Assembly (NCBI GenBank): GCA_049841135.1
Contig: JASGHK010000005.1
Location: 2,480,001-2,544,000 of the forward strand
Length of the DNA stretch: 64,000 nucleotides
DNA from: JACRCT01 sp049841135
Lineage (GTDB): Bacteria; Myxococcota; Myxococcia; Myxococcales; UBA5297
Direction of reading: 5' to 3'
The position numbers and the translations under genes were made by a program. Shown piece after piece: positions 17,744 to 26,884 of the stretch. The notes beneath the pieces were generated by a model. The model saw nothing but the letters and a program-made list of their open reading frames with translations. It was not told the origin of the DNA and did no database searches. Position 1 is the first letter of the stretch. Each line of letters begins with the position of its first letter.

Positions 17744-18709
17744 TCAGAGTTGGTTGAGCGCCGCCGCGAGCTGGGCGGTCGTCTTCGCCCGCCGCAGCTT
17801 CTTGAAGGCCGGGGCGAGCTCCTCGTCGCCGTCGCTGACCAGGGCGAGGAAGGTCTTGAGGTTCGCGAGCACGTGGGCGTCGCCCGAGAAGAGCTGGCCG
17901 TAGCGCGAGGCCAGATCGCCCAGGGTGCTGCGGAGCATCGCGTCGCGCTCGGAGGGCGTCGCGCGCTCGGGCGCCTTCCCCCGCAGACGCTCGAAGAGGA
18001 GCGGGTCGGCAATCGCGCCGCGGCCGAGCATCAGGCCCGCGGCGCCCGTCTGTGCGAGCACCCGGCGCCCCTGCTCCGCGGTGCGGACGTCTCCGTTGGC
18101 GATGACCGGGAGCCTCGTCGCCTGCACCACGCGGGCGGTGATCCGGTGGTCGGCCTCCCCGGTGTAGGCCTGCTGGACGGTGCGCGGGTGGAGGACCAGG
18201 AAGTCGACGCCCGCCGACTCGAAGAGCGGCAAGAGCGAGAAGACCTGCTCGGGGTCGTCCCAGCCGGCGCGGACCTTGACCGAGAACGTGCCGGCGACGG
18301 CTTCGCGCAACGCGGGGATCACCTCCTGGAGGTGCTCCGGGTGCTCGAGCATCCCGCCGCCGCTGCCGGGGTTCATGCGGCCGGCGGGGCAGCCGAGGTT
18401 GAGGTTCAGGTGGAGGGCGCCAGCGGCCTGGGCCTCGCGCGCTGCCTCGATTAGCGCCTGCCGGTCACGCCCGATGAGCTGCACCACCAGCGGGACGTCC
18501 TGCTCGGAGGCCTTGGCGTCCTTCAGGTCGGAGGCCGAGAGGCGGGCGCCCGTCGCGGAGTGGGAGACCCGCATGAACTCGGTGAAGACGACGTCCGGGC
18601 GCACCCGCTCGACGAAGAGCCGGCGGACCACGCGGTTGGTCACCCCTTGCATCGGGGCGAGCATCAGCGGAGTCCCGGTCCAGGGGAGCGCGCGGCGAGG
18701 TGTGGTCAT
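17744..18709 (-). CDS. dus: tRNA-dihydrouridine synthase
   Basis: This FMN enzyme reduces uridines in the tRNA D-loop with NADPH. The TIM-barrel begins with LMLAPMQGVTNRVVRRLF. The active-site Cys lies in LNLNLGCPAGRMNPGSGGGML near residue 110. The phosphate/FMN loops are VKVRAGWDD, LHPRTVQQAYTGEADH, VIANGDV and GLMLGRGAIADP. It is 321 residues, the usual Dus length. ATG 18709 was preferred over GTG 18757 because the family alignment starts here. About 90 bp upstream, the AT-richer segment 18770-18810 (AATAAAATCAAG...) probably carries the promoter. Confidence 0.9.
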   Translation of the reverse strand: MTTPRRALPWTGTPLMLAPMQGVTNRVVRRLFVERVRPDVVFTEFMRVSHSATGARLSASDLKDAKASEQDVPLVVQLIGRDRQALIEAAREAQAAGALHLNLNLGCPAGRMNPGSGGGMLEHPEHLQEVIPALREAVAGTFSVKVRAGWDDPEQVFSLLPLFESAGVDFLVLHPRTVQQAYTGEADHRITARVVQATRLPVIANGDVRTAEQGRRVLAQTGAAGLMLGRGAIADPLLFERLRGKAPERATPSERDAMLRSTLGDLASRYGQLFSGDAHVLANLKTFLALVSDGDEELAPAFKKLRRAKTTAQLAAALNQL

Positions 18710-18853
18710 GAGCGTCAGAACCTTCGGCGACAGATCAATGATGCGGGGCAGATCCACCGCTTCAATAAAATCAAGCGCTTACAAAAGCGACCCCAATGAT
18801 TACAAGAACTTGGACGCAGGGTCGCTGGTCGGGGCTGTTGCGGTCTCCTCGGG

Positions 18854-20506
18854 TCACGGCCCCCAGATCGCCTGGACCCACTCCGGGTGGTCGACGAACG
18901 GGTTCCGGTTGCGCTGGTACTCCCGGAAGATGAGGTCGTTGCGGGCGCGCTCGGCGTCGTCCGGCGGGTCCTGCTGGTGCCAGCGCAGCAAGGTGGACAG
19001 CCGCCCCATGCGCGGCGTGCTCACATGCTGGTTGTTGTTCGGCTGGCCCTGCGCGTCGAGCAACGAGGGGATGGCCTCCACCAGCTCCAGGTCCGGCATC
19101 GGCGGGTCGTCGCCCTCGTAGCGCACCGCCATGTAGAACAGCGCCCGCGCCACGTCACCCTTCACCGCGTCGCGGGGCTCGAAGGAGTAGCCGGCGGCGA
19201 CCTTGCACTGCGTGTTGGAGTACGTCGTCCCGCCCTCGTCGAAGTCCAGGTGCCAGCGCACGCTGTTGACGTCGGGGCGGGTGGGCCGCAGCGCGTGCAC
19301 GTCGCTGAAGCCGGCGTAGGCGTCGGACTCGAAGCCGCCGTGGCTCTTGGCCCAGACGTGCTCCTTGTTGAAGTCGGAGGCGGTGGAGACGCCGGTGTAG
19401 AACTCGAGGACGTTGCCGGGCACCGCGGGGTCGGCGTCGGTCGCCGTGAAGATCGACGCGACCTCCGAGTACGGGAAGACCACGTGGTCCTTGATGATCG
19501 CGTGGAGGGCGGCCTTGAGCGCGGCGCTGGTCAGCCCCATCGCGCTCTCGTAGTAGGTCTCCAGCGTCGCCCCCACCACCTGCCAGTCGGCGGCGGCATC
19601 GCCCTCGTGCGTGCCCGGGTCGAGCCGGGCCCACTCGCGGTCCTGGTCGGCGATGGCCACCGCGGCCGAGGCGGCGCTGCCCGGCCACTCGCCGGCGGTG
19701 ACCACCTTCTGCGCGGCGGCGAGCGCTGGGCCCGAGAGCCAGTCGCCCTGGTTGCGGCTCGTCTCGTAGAAGACCGCGTCCAGCACCGGGCCGTTCGCCG
19801 CCTCCAGGAACAAGAGGCCGTGCTTGAGGCTGGGGCCGAACGGCTCGGGAGAGGCCAGGTCCCAGACCCCGGGGTGGTTGTCCGTCTTCTGCACGTCGGC
19901 GGTGCCGGTCCAGGCGGCGCCGTGCACGCGCACGACGTCGCCCGCGGCGAGCGGGTAGGAGACCTCGGCGCTGGAGAGCTCGACGGTGACGTCGCCGAAG
20001 CTGGCGGCGGAGAGCGACCAGCCGCCCAGCGAGGAGAGCGCGGCCGGGTCGGCAATGGTCAGCTCGATCCACGTGTCCTCGCCGTCGGCGACGGGGCCGT
20101 CGTAGGAAAGACCGAACGCGGAGATGAAGGCGGGTGGCCAGCCGGGGAACCGGGGCCCGGCGTCGGGGAGGTCTCCGGTGTCGGGGGAGGAAGCGCTCGC
20201 GTCGAGCGAAGCGCCGGCGTCCGGCGACGGCGTCGCAGCATCCGGCAACACCCCCGAGTCGAGTGAGCCGGAGGCGTCCGCAGTGACGGCCGCATCGTCT
20301 ACCAAGCCCGCGTCTCGGGGCTCCACCGTGGCGTCGGCCTCGGCTGTGCCGGAGTCCGTCTCGTGCGCAGCGTCGGAGGTCACCACCGTCGGAACGTCGG
20401 CTCCGCTGCCGGCGTCGAGCGGGGACGACGGGGCGGGGCAGGCCGCCAGGAGGAGGCTCAGAAGAGCAACGGCAAGGTGGCGAGGCGCTAGGTCGATGGC
20501 GGGCAC
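18854..20506 (-). CDS. Secreted endonuclease I family nuclease lipoprotein
   Basis: The product is 550 residues. A signal peptide with lipobox LLAAC is followed by a 100-residue Asp/Ala-rich linker, a beta-rich domain resembling a lamin-tail domain (AFISAFGLSYDGPVADGEDTWIELT), and then the endonuclease I domain. Signatures are FNKEHVWAKSHGG (the catalytic H region), SDVHALRPTRPDVNSVRWH, and the C-terminal RNDLIFREYQRNRNPFVDHPEWVQAI, all typical of EndA/NucM-type His-metal nucleases that degrade extracellular DNA/RNA. It likely acts at the outer surface. GTG start. Confidence 0.85.
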   Translation of the reverse strand: MPAIDLAPRHLAVALLSLLLAACPAPSSPLDAGSGADVPTVVTSDAAHETDSGTAEADATVEPRDAGLVDDAAVTADASGSLDSGVLPDAATPSPDAGASLDASASSPDTGDLPDAGPRFPGWPPAFISAFGLSYDGPVADGEDTWIELTIADPAALSSLGGWSLSAASFGDVTVELSSAEVSYPLAAGDVVRVHGAAWTGTADVQKTDNHPGVWDLASPEPFGPSLKHGLLFLEAANGPVLDAVFYETSRNQGDWLSGPALAAAQKVVTAGEWPGSAASAAVAIADQDREWARLDPGTHEGDAAADWQVVGATLETYYESAMGLTSAALKAALHAIIKDHVVFPYSEVASIFTATDADPAVPGNVLEFYTGVSTASDFNKEHVWAKSHGGFESDAYAGFSDVHALRPTRPDVNSVRWHLDFDEGGTTYSNTQCKVAAGYSFEPRDAVKGDVARALFYMAVRYEGDDPPMPDLELVEAIPSLLDAQGQPNNNQHVSTPRMGRLSTLLRWHQQDPPDDAERARNDLIFREYQRNRNPFVDHPEWVQAIWGP

Positions 20507-20591
20507 CTCGGGAAGATACCCGAGGACGCGTCCGCGGACGCTAGGCCGTTCAGGGTTGACGACTTCGGCTCGAGACCAACCCCGCGCCGTT

Positions 20592-21159
20592 TCACCCCGC
20601 CCAGCTCGCGATGCCGCTCGCGTACGCCTCCCAATCCTGGCCGCCCGTATCGATCACCAGGTGCCGCATCCGCGTCCGCGCCAGCGCTTCAAGCCGCCGG
20701 TCCTGCGACGCCTTGAGCGCGTCGTTCGCCCGTTGTTCCGAGCCGTAGTGCGCGATGAAGCCCTGCCAGTCGGTGCCGCCGTGCTCGCGCCGCATCAGGG
20801 ACCGTTCGCGCAGCGCCTCGTCCGCGATCCGCAGCAGCACCAGGCCTACCTCCTCGGCGGCGAGCTTCGCGTCCAGGTCCCGGTAGAGCTCCCAGCGCGG
20901 GACCAGCGCGAAGTAGGACAGGTGGAAGCGCTCGATCAGGAAAGACGGCGTGCCCGCCTCGACGACGCGCGCGCAGACCTGCGTCAACCGCCGAGTCAGC
21001 AGGCTGGGCTCCACCTGTCCGCGCTCGAATCTCCTCCATCGCCTCGCCGAAGGTCTCCTCCTCGCGCACGACCTCGCCGGGCAAGAGCCCGAGCCGCTCC
21101 ATGGCCGCGAGCGTCTGGCTCTTGCCGGTCCCGGTCAGCCCTTCGAGGACGATTCGCAT
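20592..21159 (-). CDS. P-loop nucleoside/thymidylate-kinase-like protein, frameshifted
   Basis: MRIVLEGLTGTGKSQTLAAM is a Walker A P-loop at residues 7-14. The reading frame then moves by one base at about 21015-21035 (near GGAGATTCGAGCGCG on the minus strand). Past the break, ARVVEAGTPSFLIERFHLSYFALVPRWELYRDLDAKL resembles the substrate/LID part of deoxynucleoside-kinase-like ATPases (the ERFH element is reminiscent of the DRY/ERF motif). The substrate is unknown. Total length after correction is about 188 residues. Confidence 0.65.
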
Positions 21160-21384
21160 CGGTGGCGGACCTTACCAGGAGACGCCCGGCCCTCGCGTCT
21201 CTCGACCTGCGCCTCGACCGGTGACTTCGGGCCCTGATGAGCGCCGTCGCGCGGTGGCGACGAGGGGCTGGCCGTCGTGCGGTTGGCCGGGAGTTGAACC
21301 ACTGGCGCGGGCGCGTTATCTCAGCCGCGCGGGGCCACGTCCCCGCCCCTCGTGGCCGGCGCCTGGCTGCTAGGGAGGTCAAGA

Positions 21385-21398
21385 CCGGGACGGCCCGG
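21385..21398 (+). promoter_or_regulatory. ACGG-loop hairpin, possible half of a guanidine-II riboswitch
   Basis: The hairpin CCGGG-ACGG-CCCGG ends 9 nt before the AAGGAGGT ribosome-binding site of a guanidinium exporter gene. Guanidine-II (mini-ykkC) riboswitches consist of two hairpins with ACGR loops, the second near the ribosome-binding site. Only one ACGR hairpin is clear here. A candidate first hairpin (GCGGGG-CCACGT-CCCCGC, from about 21328) lacks the canonical loop. Treat it as a lead, not an established riboswitch. Confidence 0.35.
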
Positions 21399-21419
21399 CG
21401 CCTCATGAAGGAGGTCGCC

Positions 21420-21740
21420 GTGGCGTGGTTGCTTCTTCTCGTTGCTGGTCTGCTCGAGGTCGTCTGGGCCTATTCGATGAAGCTGTCGAACGGCTTCACC
21501 AGGCCCGTGCCTGCGTTCGTCACGGCGGTGACGATGCTGCTCAGCTTCTTCCTCCTCTCCTGGTCGATGAAGGCCCTGCCGTTGAGCACGGCCTACACCG
21601 TGTGGACCGGCATCGGAGCGGTGGGCACCTTCGTGGTCGGCATCGCCGTCCTGGGCGAAAGCGCCAGCCCCATGCGCATCGGCGCGGCGTCGCTGATCGT
21701 CGGCGGGCTCGCGCTGATGAAGCTGTCCAGCGCGCACTGA
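21420..21740 (+). CDS. gdx: Guanidinium exporter, SMR family (Gdx/SugE)
   Basis: This four-TM small multidrug resistance protein (106 residues) exchanges guanidinium for protons as a dual-topology dimer. Counting from the GTG start, Glu13, Trp16, Ser42, Tyr59 and Trp62 all fall on the binding-site residues of characterised Gdx proteins, which both supports the subclass and confirms this start over ATG 21405. AAGGAGGT lies 4 nt upstream. The C-terminal LGESASPMRI and LALMKLSS are typical of SugE/Gdx. The ACGG hairpin just upstream would fit guanidine control. Confidence 0.9.
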   Translation: MAWLLLLVAGLLEVVWAYSMKLSNGFTRPVPAFVTAVTMLLSFFLLSWSMKALPLSTAYTVWTGIGAVGTFVVGIAVLGESASPMRIGAASLIVGGLALMKLSSAH

Positions 21741-21797
21741 GGGCCGAGGCGCAGCCGTCGTGCGACGGCCGCGGGTGGAGCCCGAGGAGGCCCATGC

Positions 21798-23030
21798 CTA
21801 TCCCGTGTTCGCGAAGAAGAGCTCGACCGCGGACGAGAAGCGCAGCCGCTCGCGGCTGGCCCACGCCCGCAGCACCTCGAGCGGTCTCCCCGAGGGCCGC
21901 CGGTTCGACGGCCCTCGCGCCTGGACGATGGTCGCGCTGCGCGGGTCGACCTCGACGGTGATCGCGGGCCGCTGCGTCTCCTCCCCCACGTGGCGTCGCA
22001 CCGACCAGATGGCGGAGCGGCGCAGGCTGCAGCTCCACGCGTAGCTCGCCACGCAGTGGTGCATCGCCCTGCCCTCGGCGACGAGCGCGGCGCTGTCGAG
22101 CAGCTCCACCACGCGGTACTCCACGCGCTCCTCCTCGTCGTCGGGGTGGGCGGCGACCCAGGACAGCCCCTGCCAGCGAGAGGCCGGCCAGGACAGCTTC
22201 GGGGACGCCGGCCCGCGCCCGAGCGCGGAGTGCCAGCCGGTCACCTCGCGCATCAACGACGCCGGCGTCCGCCCGCGCAGCTCGAAGTCAGGCCGCAGCG
22301 GCGCCCGAGCGGCTTGGCCTTGCGCGGTGTGCACGACGGCCTCGCAGCGAACGCCGAAGAGGAAGTCGACGATCGGGCCGATCTGCGCCGGATCGATTTC
22401 GTCCTCCCAGCGCACGAGCCACTCGAGCGTGCGGCGCCAGAAGTCGGCGGGCTCGAAGACGTGGGCGAGGCGGGTGTCGAGCACCCTGCCGGCGAGCTCG
22501 GCGCTCCCGCCGAGCGCGAGCACCTCCGCCCGGCGCAGGGCATGGTCGACGGCCAGGTGATCCGGGCTGTGCAGGAACAGGTGCTCCATGCGCCGGGTCA
22601 TCGGCATCGGCAGCGCCAGGCTGCGGAACGGCTGGCCGCGCACGTGCTGCGTGTACCAGCGTCGCCACGCCGCGCGCTCGTCGCCCCCCAGCCACGCGGA
22701 GGCGAGGAACCGCGGCGCCGGATGCGCGGCGAGCAGGTGTGCGGCGAGCGAGGCGACGACGGCCAGCGGGTGGCCGCAGGCGCCCTCCCATCGCTCGGGC
22801 TCGCGCAGGTGCTCGCCCTGCCAGGACGCGAGGTTGACCAGCGCCTCGAGCTGCACCAGGCGTTGGCGCGGGCCGGGAGCCCAGCCCAGCAGGCTGGAGC
22901 GCTCGCGCGCGACGCGCACCAGGCGCTCGAAGGAATCGCGGGACTGCGGCGAGGCGAAGGACCGCAAGGCGCAGCGCAGCGCCGCGTCGAACAGACGACG
23001 GCCATGCCGGCCGAAGGATTGGGTTGCCAT
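21798..23030 (-). CDS. PcfJ-domain protein
   Basis: The 410-residue protein has a C-terminal PcfJ-like region: DSAALVAEGRAMHHCVASYAWSC..RRSAIWSVR, then RPAITVEVDPRSATIVQARGPSNRRPS, with the hallmark MHHCV..Y...C. PcfJ was named from a conjugative-plasmid cluster, but its biochemical role is unknown. The N-terminal two thirds is helical, rich in Trp/Leu/Arg, and may be a repeat scaffold. ATG chosen with GGAGCAG upstream. No conjugation genes are nearby, so this is a chromosomal orphan. Confidence 0.7.
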   Translation of the reverse strand: MATQSFGRHGRRLFDAALRCALRSFASPQSRDSFERLVRVARERSSLLGWAPGPRQRLVQLEALVNLASWQGEHLREPERWEGACGHPLAVVASLAAHLLAAHPAPRFLASAWLGGDERAAWRRWYTQHVRGQPFRSLALPMPMTRRMEHLFLHSPDHLAVDHALRRAEVLALGGSAELAGRVLDTRLAHVFEPADFWRRTLEWLVRWEDEIDPAQIGPIVDFLFGVRCEAVVHTAQGQAARAPLRPDFELRGRTPASLMREVTGWHSALGRGPASPKLSWPASRWQGLSWVAAHPDDEEERVEYRVVELLDSAALVAEGRAMHHCVASYAWSCSLRRSAIWSVRRHVGEETQRPAITVEVDPRSATIVQARGPSNRRPSGRPLEVLRAWASRERLRFSSAVELFFANTG

Positions 23031-23244
23031 GGACTGCTCCTGCTCGGCCCAGAGGACGGCTGGGCCGGGGCGCCAACGAGTTGCGTGGCGAGCGAGGACG
23101 AAGACGGGCACCGCCAGCCGAATCAGAGGGCGGCGGCGCGGCCAGGGCTTCGAGCTTGCTCAGGAGAACGTGCAGAACATGGTGAGGCGGAGTGTGGAGA
23201 GCCGCGCCCGAGGTGTCAACCGGGCGTGGCATAGACTCTCGGGC

Positions 23245-24747
23245 GTGAAGTCCTGGCGGCCTCTCCTGCTGTTCCTCGCCGCGCTCGCCGGCGTGCTCTG
23301 GGCCTTGCGCCCAGGGACGCCCGCGGCGCCGGCATCGCCCGACGCGGAGTCGCCGCGCGCTGCCTCGCTGCCGGATGCCGGAGCGGGCGGGACCGACGCC
23401 AGCGCGCCGCTCGAGGCCGGCCCGGACGGCGGCAACCTACGGCCGTTCTGCACGTCGCCGGGCGACAACCCGATGTCGCGCCTGCCCGATCCGTTGCCTT
23501 CGTACGTGCGCGAGGAACTCCAGCGGTTCCCAGACCTGGCCCGGCAGCTCGCCCGCGAAGACGCGGCGCTGCAGGGCTTCCTGTCGCGCCTGCTCACCAC
23601 CGACAGCGCCGACGCGGAGTCACCGCCGCCGTCGCCGCGCCGGCGCATCGGGGGAGTCGACCTCTACGGCCGAGCGCTCGCCGTCCGAGCCAGGAGCCTC
23701 TTGGGGCGCGGAGAGTCGGAGCTGCCGCGCGCGCTCGCCTTCGCGGACCGGAGCGTCGCCGTGGACGAGAGCGATCCGGTGACGCGGGTCCTCCGGGCGT
23801 TGGTTCGCGAGCGGCTGGGCCAGAGGGCCGACGCGCTCTCCGATCTGCGCCGGGCGTTCGAGCTCGAGCCGCTCCATCCCCGAATCGCGTTGGGACTCGC
23901 CCGGCGGCTGGAGCGTTCCGGAGATTCGGCCGAGGCGCTGGCGGCGCTGACCACGTATCGCGCCCTCGCCTCGCCGGCGCCGACGCCGTCCGAAGACGAC
24001 GCGGCGGGACGATTCCAGGCCCAGCTCGAACGGCAGATGGCGCTGACGCGAAGCCACGTCCGCGTGGCCGTCCGCGGCGTGAGCCTGCTGTACCCGGAGC
24101 CCTCGCTCTCGCGGTCGGACGCGGAGGCGCTGGCGACGGGGATCGCCGATGCGCTCGACGAGACGGCCCGCCTCACCAGCACCACGCGGCGCCCGGAGCT
24201 GACGGTCGTGGCCTATGCGACCTGCGCGGACCTCCTCTCGGTGGCCTGCGTGCCCCTGTGGGCGGCCGCCTACTTCGACGGCATCGTCCGCCTGCACCTC
24301 GAAGGCTCCAAGCCCGACCTGCAAGGCAGCTATCGGCACGAGGCGGTTCACGCCCAGCTGAGCTCCGCCGTGCGCAACGCTCCGCTCTGGTTCCACGAAG
24401 GCCTCGCCGACTCGGTGTCGCGCCCGGGCAGCTTCCCGGCCAGGCGTCACGGGAAGCTGGCCCTGCTGGCCCGGAACCGGACGTGGATCCCATTCTCGTC
24501 GCTGAACGACTCGCTCTCGTCGTTCGACGACCCGGACTCGGGCATCGCCTACGCGCAGAGCGACGCCATGGTGCAGTTCCTCCTCGCGGAGGGCGGGCCC
24601 GACGCGGTTGCGAGAGCGGTGCGCTACCTTGATCGCGGCGGCGATCCGACCCGGCTGCTGGCCTCCACCCTCGGCCGCGCCGTGGAGGAGCGCGAGGTGC
24701 TCGACTTCGTGGAGAAGACGCTCGGGGCGTCGCCGGCTTTGAAGTAG
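23245..24747 (+). CDS. TPR-containing gluzincin-like (peptidase MA-type) metalloprotease
   Basis: The product is about 500 residues. VKSWRPLLLFLAALAGVLWALRP is an N-terminal anchor, then comes an Ala/Asp-rich linker, TPR-like helices (ALAFADRSVAVDESDPVTRVLRALVRERLG.RADALSDLRRAFELEPLHP) and a C-terminal peptidase: YRHEAVHAQL contains HExxH, and about 15 residues later WFHEGLAD supplies the third ligand Glu, as in MA-clan/M61-like proteins. It probably faces the periplasm. The substrate is unknown. GTG 23245 was chosen to begin at the anchor. Longer in-frame starts exist. Confidence 0.75.
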   Translation: MKSWRPLLLFLAALAGVLWALRPGTPAAPASPDAESPRAASLPDAGAGGTDASAPLEAGPDGGNLRPFCTSPGDNPMSRLPDPLPSYVREELQRFPDLARQLAREDAALQGFLSRLLTTDSADAESPPPSPRRRIGGVDLYGRALAVRARSLLGRGESELPRALAFADRSVAVDESDPVTRVLRALVRERLGQRADALSDLRRAFELEPLHPRIALGLARRLERSGDSAEALAALTTYRALASPAPTPSEDDAAGRFQAQLERQMALTRSHVRVAVRGVSLLYPEPSLSRSDAEALATGIADALDETARLTSTTRRPELTVVAYATCADLLSVACVPLWAAAYFDGIVRLHLEGSKPDLQGSYRHEAVHAQLSSAVRNAPLWFHEGLADSVSRPGSFPARRHGKLALLARNRTWIPFSSLNDSLSSFDDPDSGIAYAQSDAMVQFLLAEGGPDAVARAVRYLDRGGDPTRLLASTLGRAVEEREVLDFVEKTLGASPALK

Positions 24748-24801
24748 CCGCCGGGCCACAAGGGCTGAGCCGGGCCATGCGGCCCGAATAGCGCAGGTTT
24801 G

Positions 24802-24819
24802 GGACCCTGAGCAGGGTCC
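24802..24819 (+). terminator. GC hairpin after the peptidase gene
   Basis: GGACCCTG-AG-CAGGGTCC is a perfect 8-bp stem 55 nt after the upstream stop. No U-run follows, so it is a weak intrinsic-terminator candidate or a Rho-assist structure. Confidence 0.4.
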
Positions 24820-24873
24820 AGCGCTCGCGCCGCGCAGTGCTAGGCTCCCTGCTCGTCAACGAGGGGAGCAGCC

Positions 24874-25782
24874 ATGCGTTCATGCTGGGTCGCGGCGATT
24901 GCGTCGATGTTGGCGGTCTCCTGCAACCGGTACGGACCTCCCGACTTGAGCAAAGGCGGCATCAGCCTCGTCTTCGCGCCCGAGCTTCCGGCGGCAGCCT
25001 TGCCCGCCGAAAAGGTGCTCGTCCTTGACGAGATTCAGGCCATCGCAAGCCGGCGCCTCAAGCGAGCGGGCATCCGGGCGATCGTCCGAATCCACGGCGA
25101 CAAGTTGGGCGTCATCGTCGAGAAGAGCCTGTCCGCCGAGAAGGTTGCGATCCTCAAGGGGCTCGTGACCCGGCAGGCGAAGATCGAGTTCCGCGAGGTC
25201 CTCGACGGCGAGGTCGAGAAGCTCGCCGCCGACTTGCCCGCCGAGACCCGCCTCGTGCCCAACGCCCACGTCTTGGACGGGAAGTCCTACTACGGCCTGG
25301 AGGCGCCGACCGAAGCCGTCGCGTCGAAGACCATCGAGGCGGTGCGCTCGTCGCTGCCCCCGAACAGCACCTTGGCTCTCCAAGCATCGGAGCCCGGGCG
25401 CCCCGTCGCGCTCCTTCTGCTCGGTCCCGTCGAGCTCGATGGTCAGGCGTTCGCGGACGCGCGCGTCACCATGGGCAGCGACTCGCCGAGACCCTACATC
25501 TCGGGCTCGCTCAAGCCGGGCGCGGCGGAGACCTTCGCGAAGCTCACGCGCCGACTGGTCCACCGCCGCCTGGCCGTCGTGATCGACGGGCGCGTTGTGA
25601 TGGCTCCGGTGGTGCAGTCGGCGATCTACGGCGGGAGCATGCAGATCACGATGGATGGGACCGACTCGGCGAGAGTGCTGCAAGAGGCCGAGGACCTCAG
25701 CGTCGCGCTCAGGGTGGGCAAGCCGCTGCCCGTCCCGGTTCGCTTCGAGTCCGAGCGCGAGCTACCAGCCGAGGCCAATTGA
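24874..25782 (+). CDS. Lipoprotein with a SecD P1-head-like domain
   Basis: The product is 302 residues. The signal peptide MRSCWVAAIASMLAVSC has lipobox. The mature protein follows the SecD/SecF periplasmic P1 pattern: EKVLVLDEIQAIASRRLKRAGI, GSLKPGAAETFAKLTRRLVHRRLAVVIDGRVVMAPVVQSAIYGGSMQITM, and LSVALRVGKPLPVPVRF (LP..L..G.LP). SecD itself has six transmembrane helices. Here none follow, so it is a stand-alone, lipid-anchored P1-like domain whose role is unknown. The possibilities are a secretion accessory factor or an independent reuse of the fold. Confidence 0.75.
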   Translation: MRSCWVAAIASMLAVSCNRYGPPDLSKGGISLVFAPELPAAALPAEKVLVLDEIQAIASRRLKRAGIRAIVRIHGDKLGVIVEKSLSAEKVAILKGLVTRQAKIEFREVLDGEVEKLAADLPAETRLVPNAHVLDGKSYYGLEAPTEAVASKTIEAVRSSLPPNSTLALQASEPGRPVALLLLGPVELDGQAFADARVTMGSDSPRPYISGSLKPGAAETFAKLTRRLVHRRLAVVIDGRVVMAPVVQSAIYGGSMQITMDGTDSARVLQEAEDLSVALRVGKPLPVPVRFESERELPAEAN

Positions 25783-25825
25783 GCACCGGCCGCGACCTCT
25801 AGCCGGATCACCCGTTTCGTCTGGG

Positions 25826-26884
25826 TCACTTCCGGGTCTGGGCGATGGCCTTCTGCGCGTTGGCGGTGGTCTCGACGATGGCGTAGCCGAGGCTGTTGCC
25901 CTGGGCGTCCTCGAGGCTGCACAGCCCTTCCCAGTACTTGAGGAAGTCGGAGTCGTTGGCCTGCTCGGTGAGCAGCGGCTTCACGGTCACCTCCTCGCCG
26001 TCGAGGCTGAGCTTCCAGCCGAGGAAGAAGCGCAGGTCCTTCACGGCGAAGATTTCCGTCGCCAGGTTCTGGTACGCCAGCGCCGCGGGTGCGTCGGTGA
26101 AGTCGCCGATGGTCCGCGCGTTCCCGTCCTTGTCGACGAGGGTGGCGAACTTGGCGCCGGTGACGGGGAAGACGAAGACCATCGCCCGGCGGCCGTCGTC
26201 GTAGCGCAGCGAGAACCACTCCCAGCCCACCTCGTCGAACGGCCCCCACTGCCGGTCGAGCCAGGCGTCGCCCGTGACCTCGACCGTCCGGTCGCCCAGG
26301 CGCAGCGTGCCCTTCACGTCCATGGAGGTGAACGAGTAGTAGCCGCTGCGCTGGAAGTCGGCGTCCTTGTGCCCCATGACGATCACTCCGTCCGCGCCGT
26401 GCCACACCGCGGGCCGGGCGGAGGTGACGGTGAGGTCCATCCCCAAGGCGGGGCTCCTGCCCACGACCTCGAGGTCGAAGGGGGCGCCGGCGCGGACGAC
26501 GAGGCGGTTGTCCTCGAAGGCCACCGCGTCGGCCTTGGCGTACCGCTCGGCCGACGGGAACTTCAGCGCCTCGGCGAAGTGGTGCTTCTTCTGGGCGAGG
26601 TCGGTGGCGGCCAGGTGGAGCATGAAGGCCTCGGTGGGGCCCCGGTAGAAGTGAAAGATCGTGTGCTGGAAGAGGTAGGTGTTGTTCTCGGCGTCGCGCA
26701 CGCGGCCGGTCAGGTACCACCACTCGCTGCCCTGGTCGTGTGGCGCCCACTCCTCCACCGCGCTGCCATGGGCCGTGAGGTCCAGCTTTCGCAACGGGTA
26801 GGGGTTGTGCGCGCAGCCGAGCGCGGTGAAGGCGAGGGAGAGCGCGGCGACGGTTCCAACGGTCGGCGAGAGCGAGCGGTGCAT
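25826..26884 (-). CDS. CrtC/AttH-family lipocalin-like lipoprotein
   Basis: The product is 352 residues with lipobox TALGC. The hallmark motifs are HDQGSEWWYLTGRV near residue 50, FQHTIFHFYRG, and GDAWLDRQWGPFDEVGWEWFSLRYDDG near 205. These define the CrtC/AttH lipocalin-type family (carotenoid 1,2-hydratase and relatives). No carotenoid gene is nearby, so the hydratase function is not supported. A generic lipid-binding or hydratase-like role is all that can be said. GGAGGCCTGC precedes the ATG. Confidence 0.8.
   Translation of the reverse strand: MHRSLSPTVGTVAALSLAFTALGCAHNPYPLRKLDLTAHGSAVEEWAPHDQGSEWWYLTGRVRDAENNTYLFQHTIFHFYRGPTEAFMLHLAATDLAQKKHHFAEALKFPSAERYAKADAVAFEDNRLVVRAGAPFDLEVVGRSPALGMDLTVTSARPAVWHGADGVIVMGHKDADFQRSGYYSFTSMDVKGTLRLGDRTVEVTGDAWLDRQWGPFDEVGWEWFSLRYDDGRRAMVFVFPVTGAKFATLVDKDGNARTIGDFTDAPAALAYQNLATEIFAVKDLRFFLGWKLSLDGEEVTVKPLLTEQANDSDFLKYWEGLCSLEDAQGNSLGYAIVETTANAQKAIAQTRK

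Noticed and set aside
21230..21404. A guanidine-I riboswitch or a tRNA in the gdx leader
   Set aside because: CTAGGG occurs, but the conserved later blocks of guanidine-I are missing, and no tRNA T-loop or acceptor stem is present.
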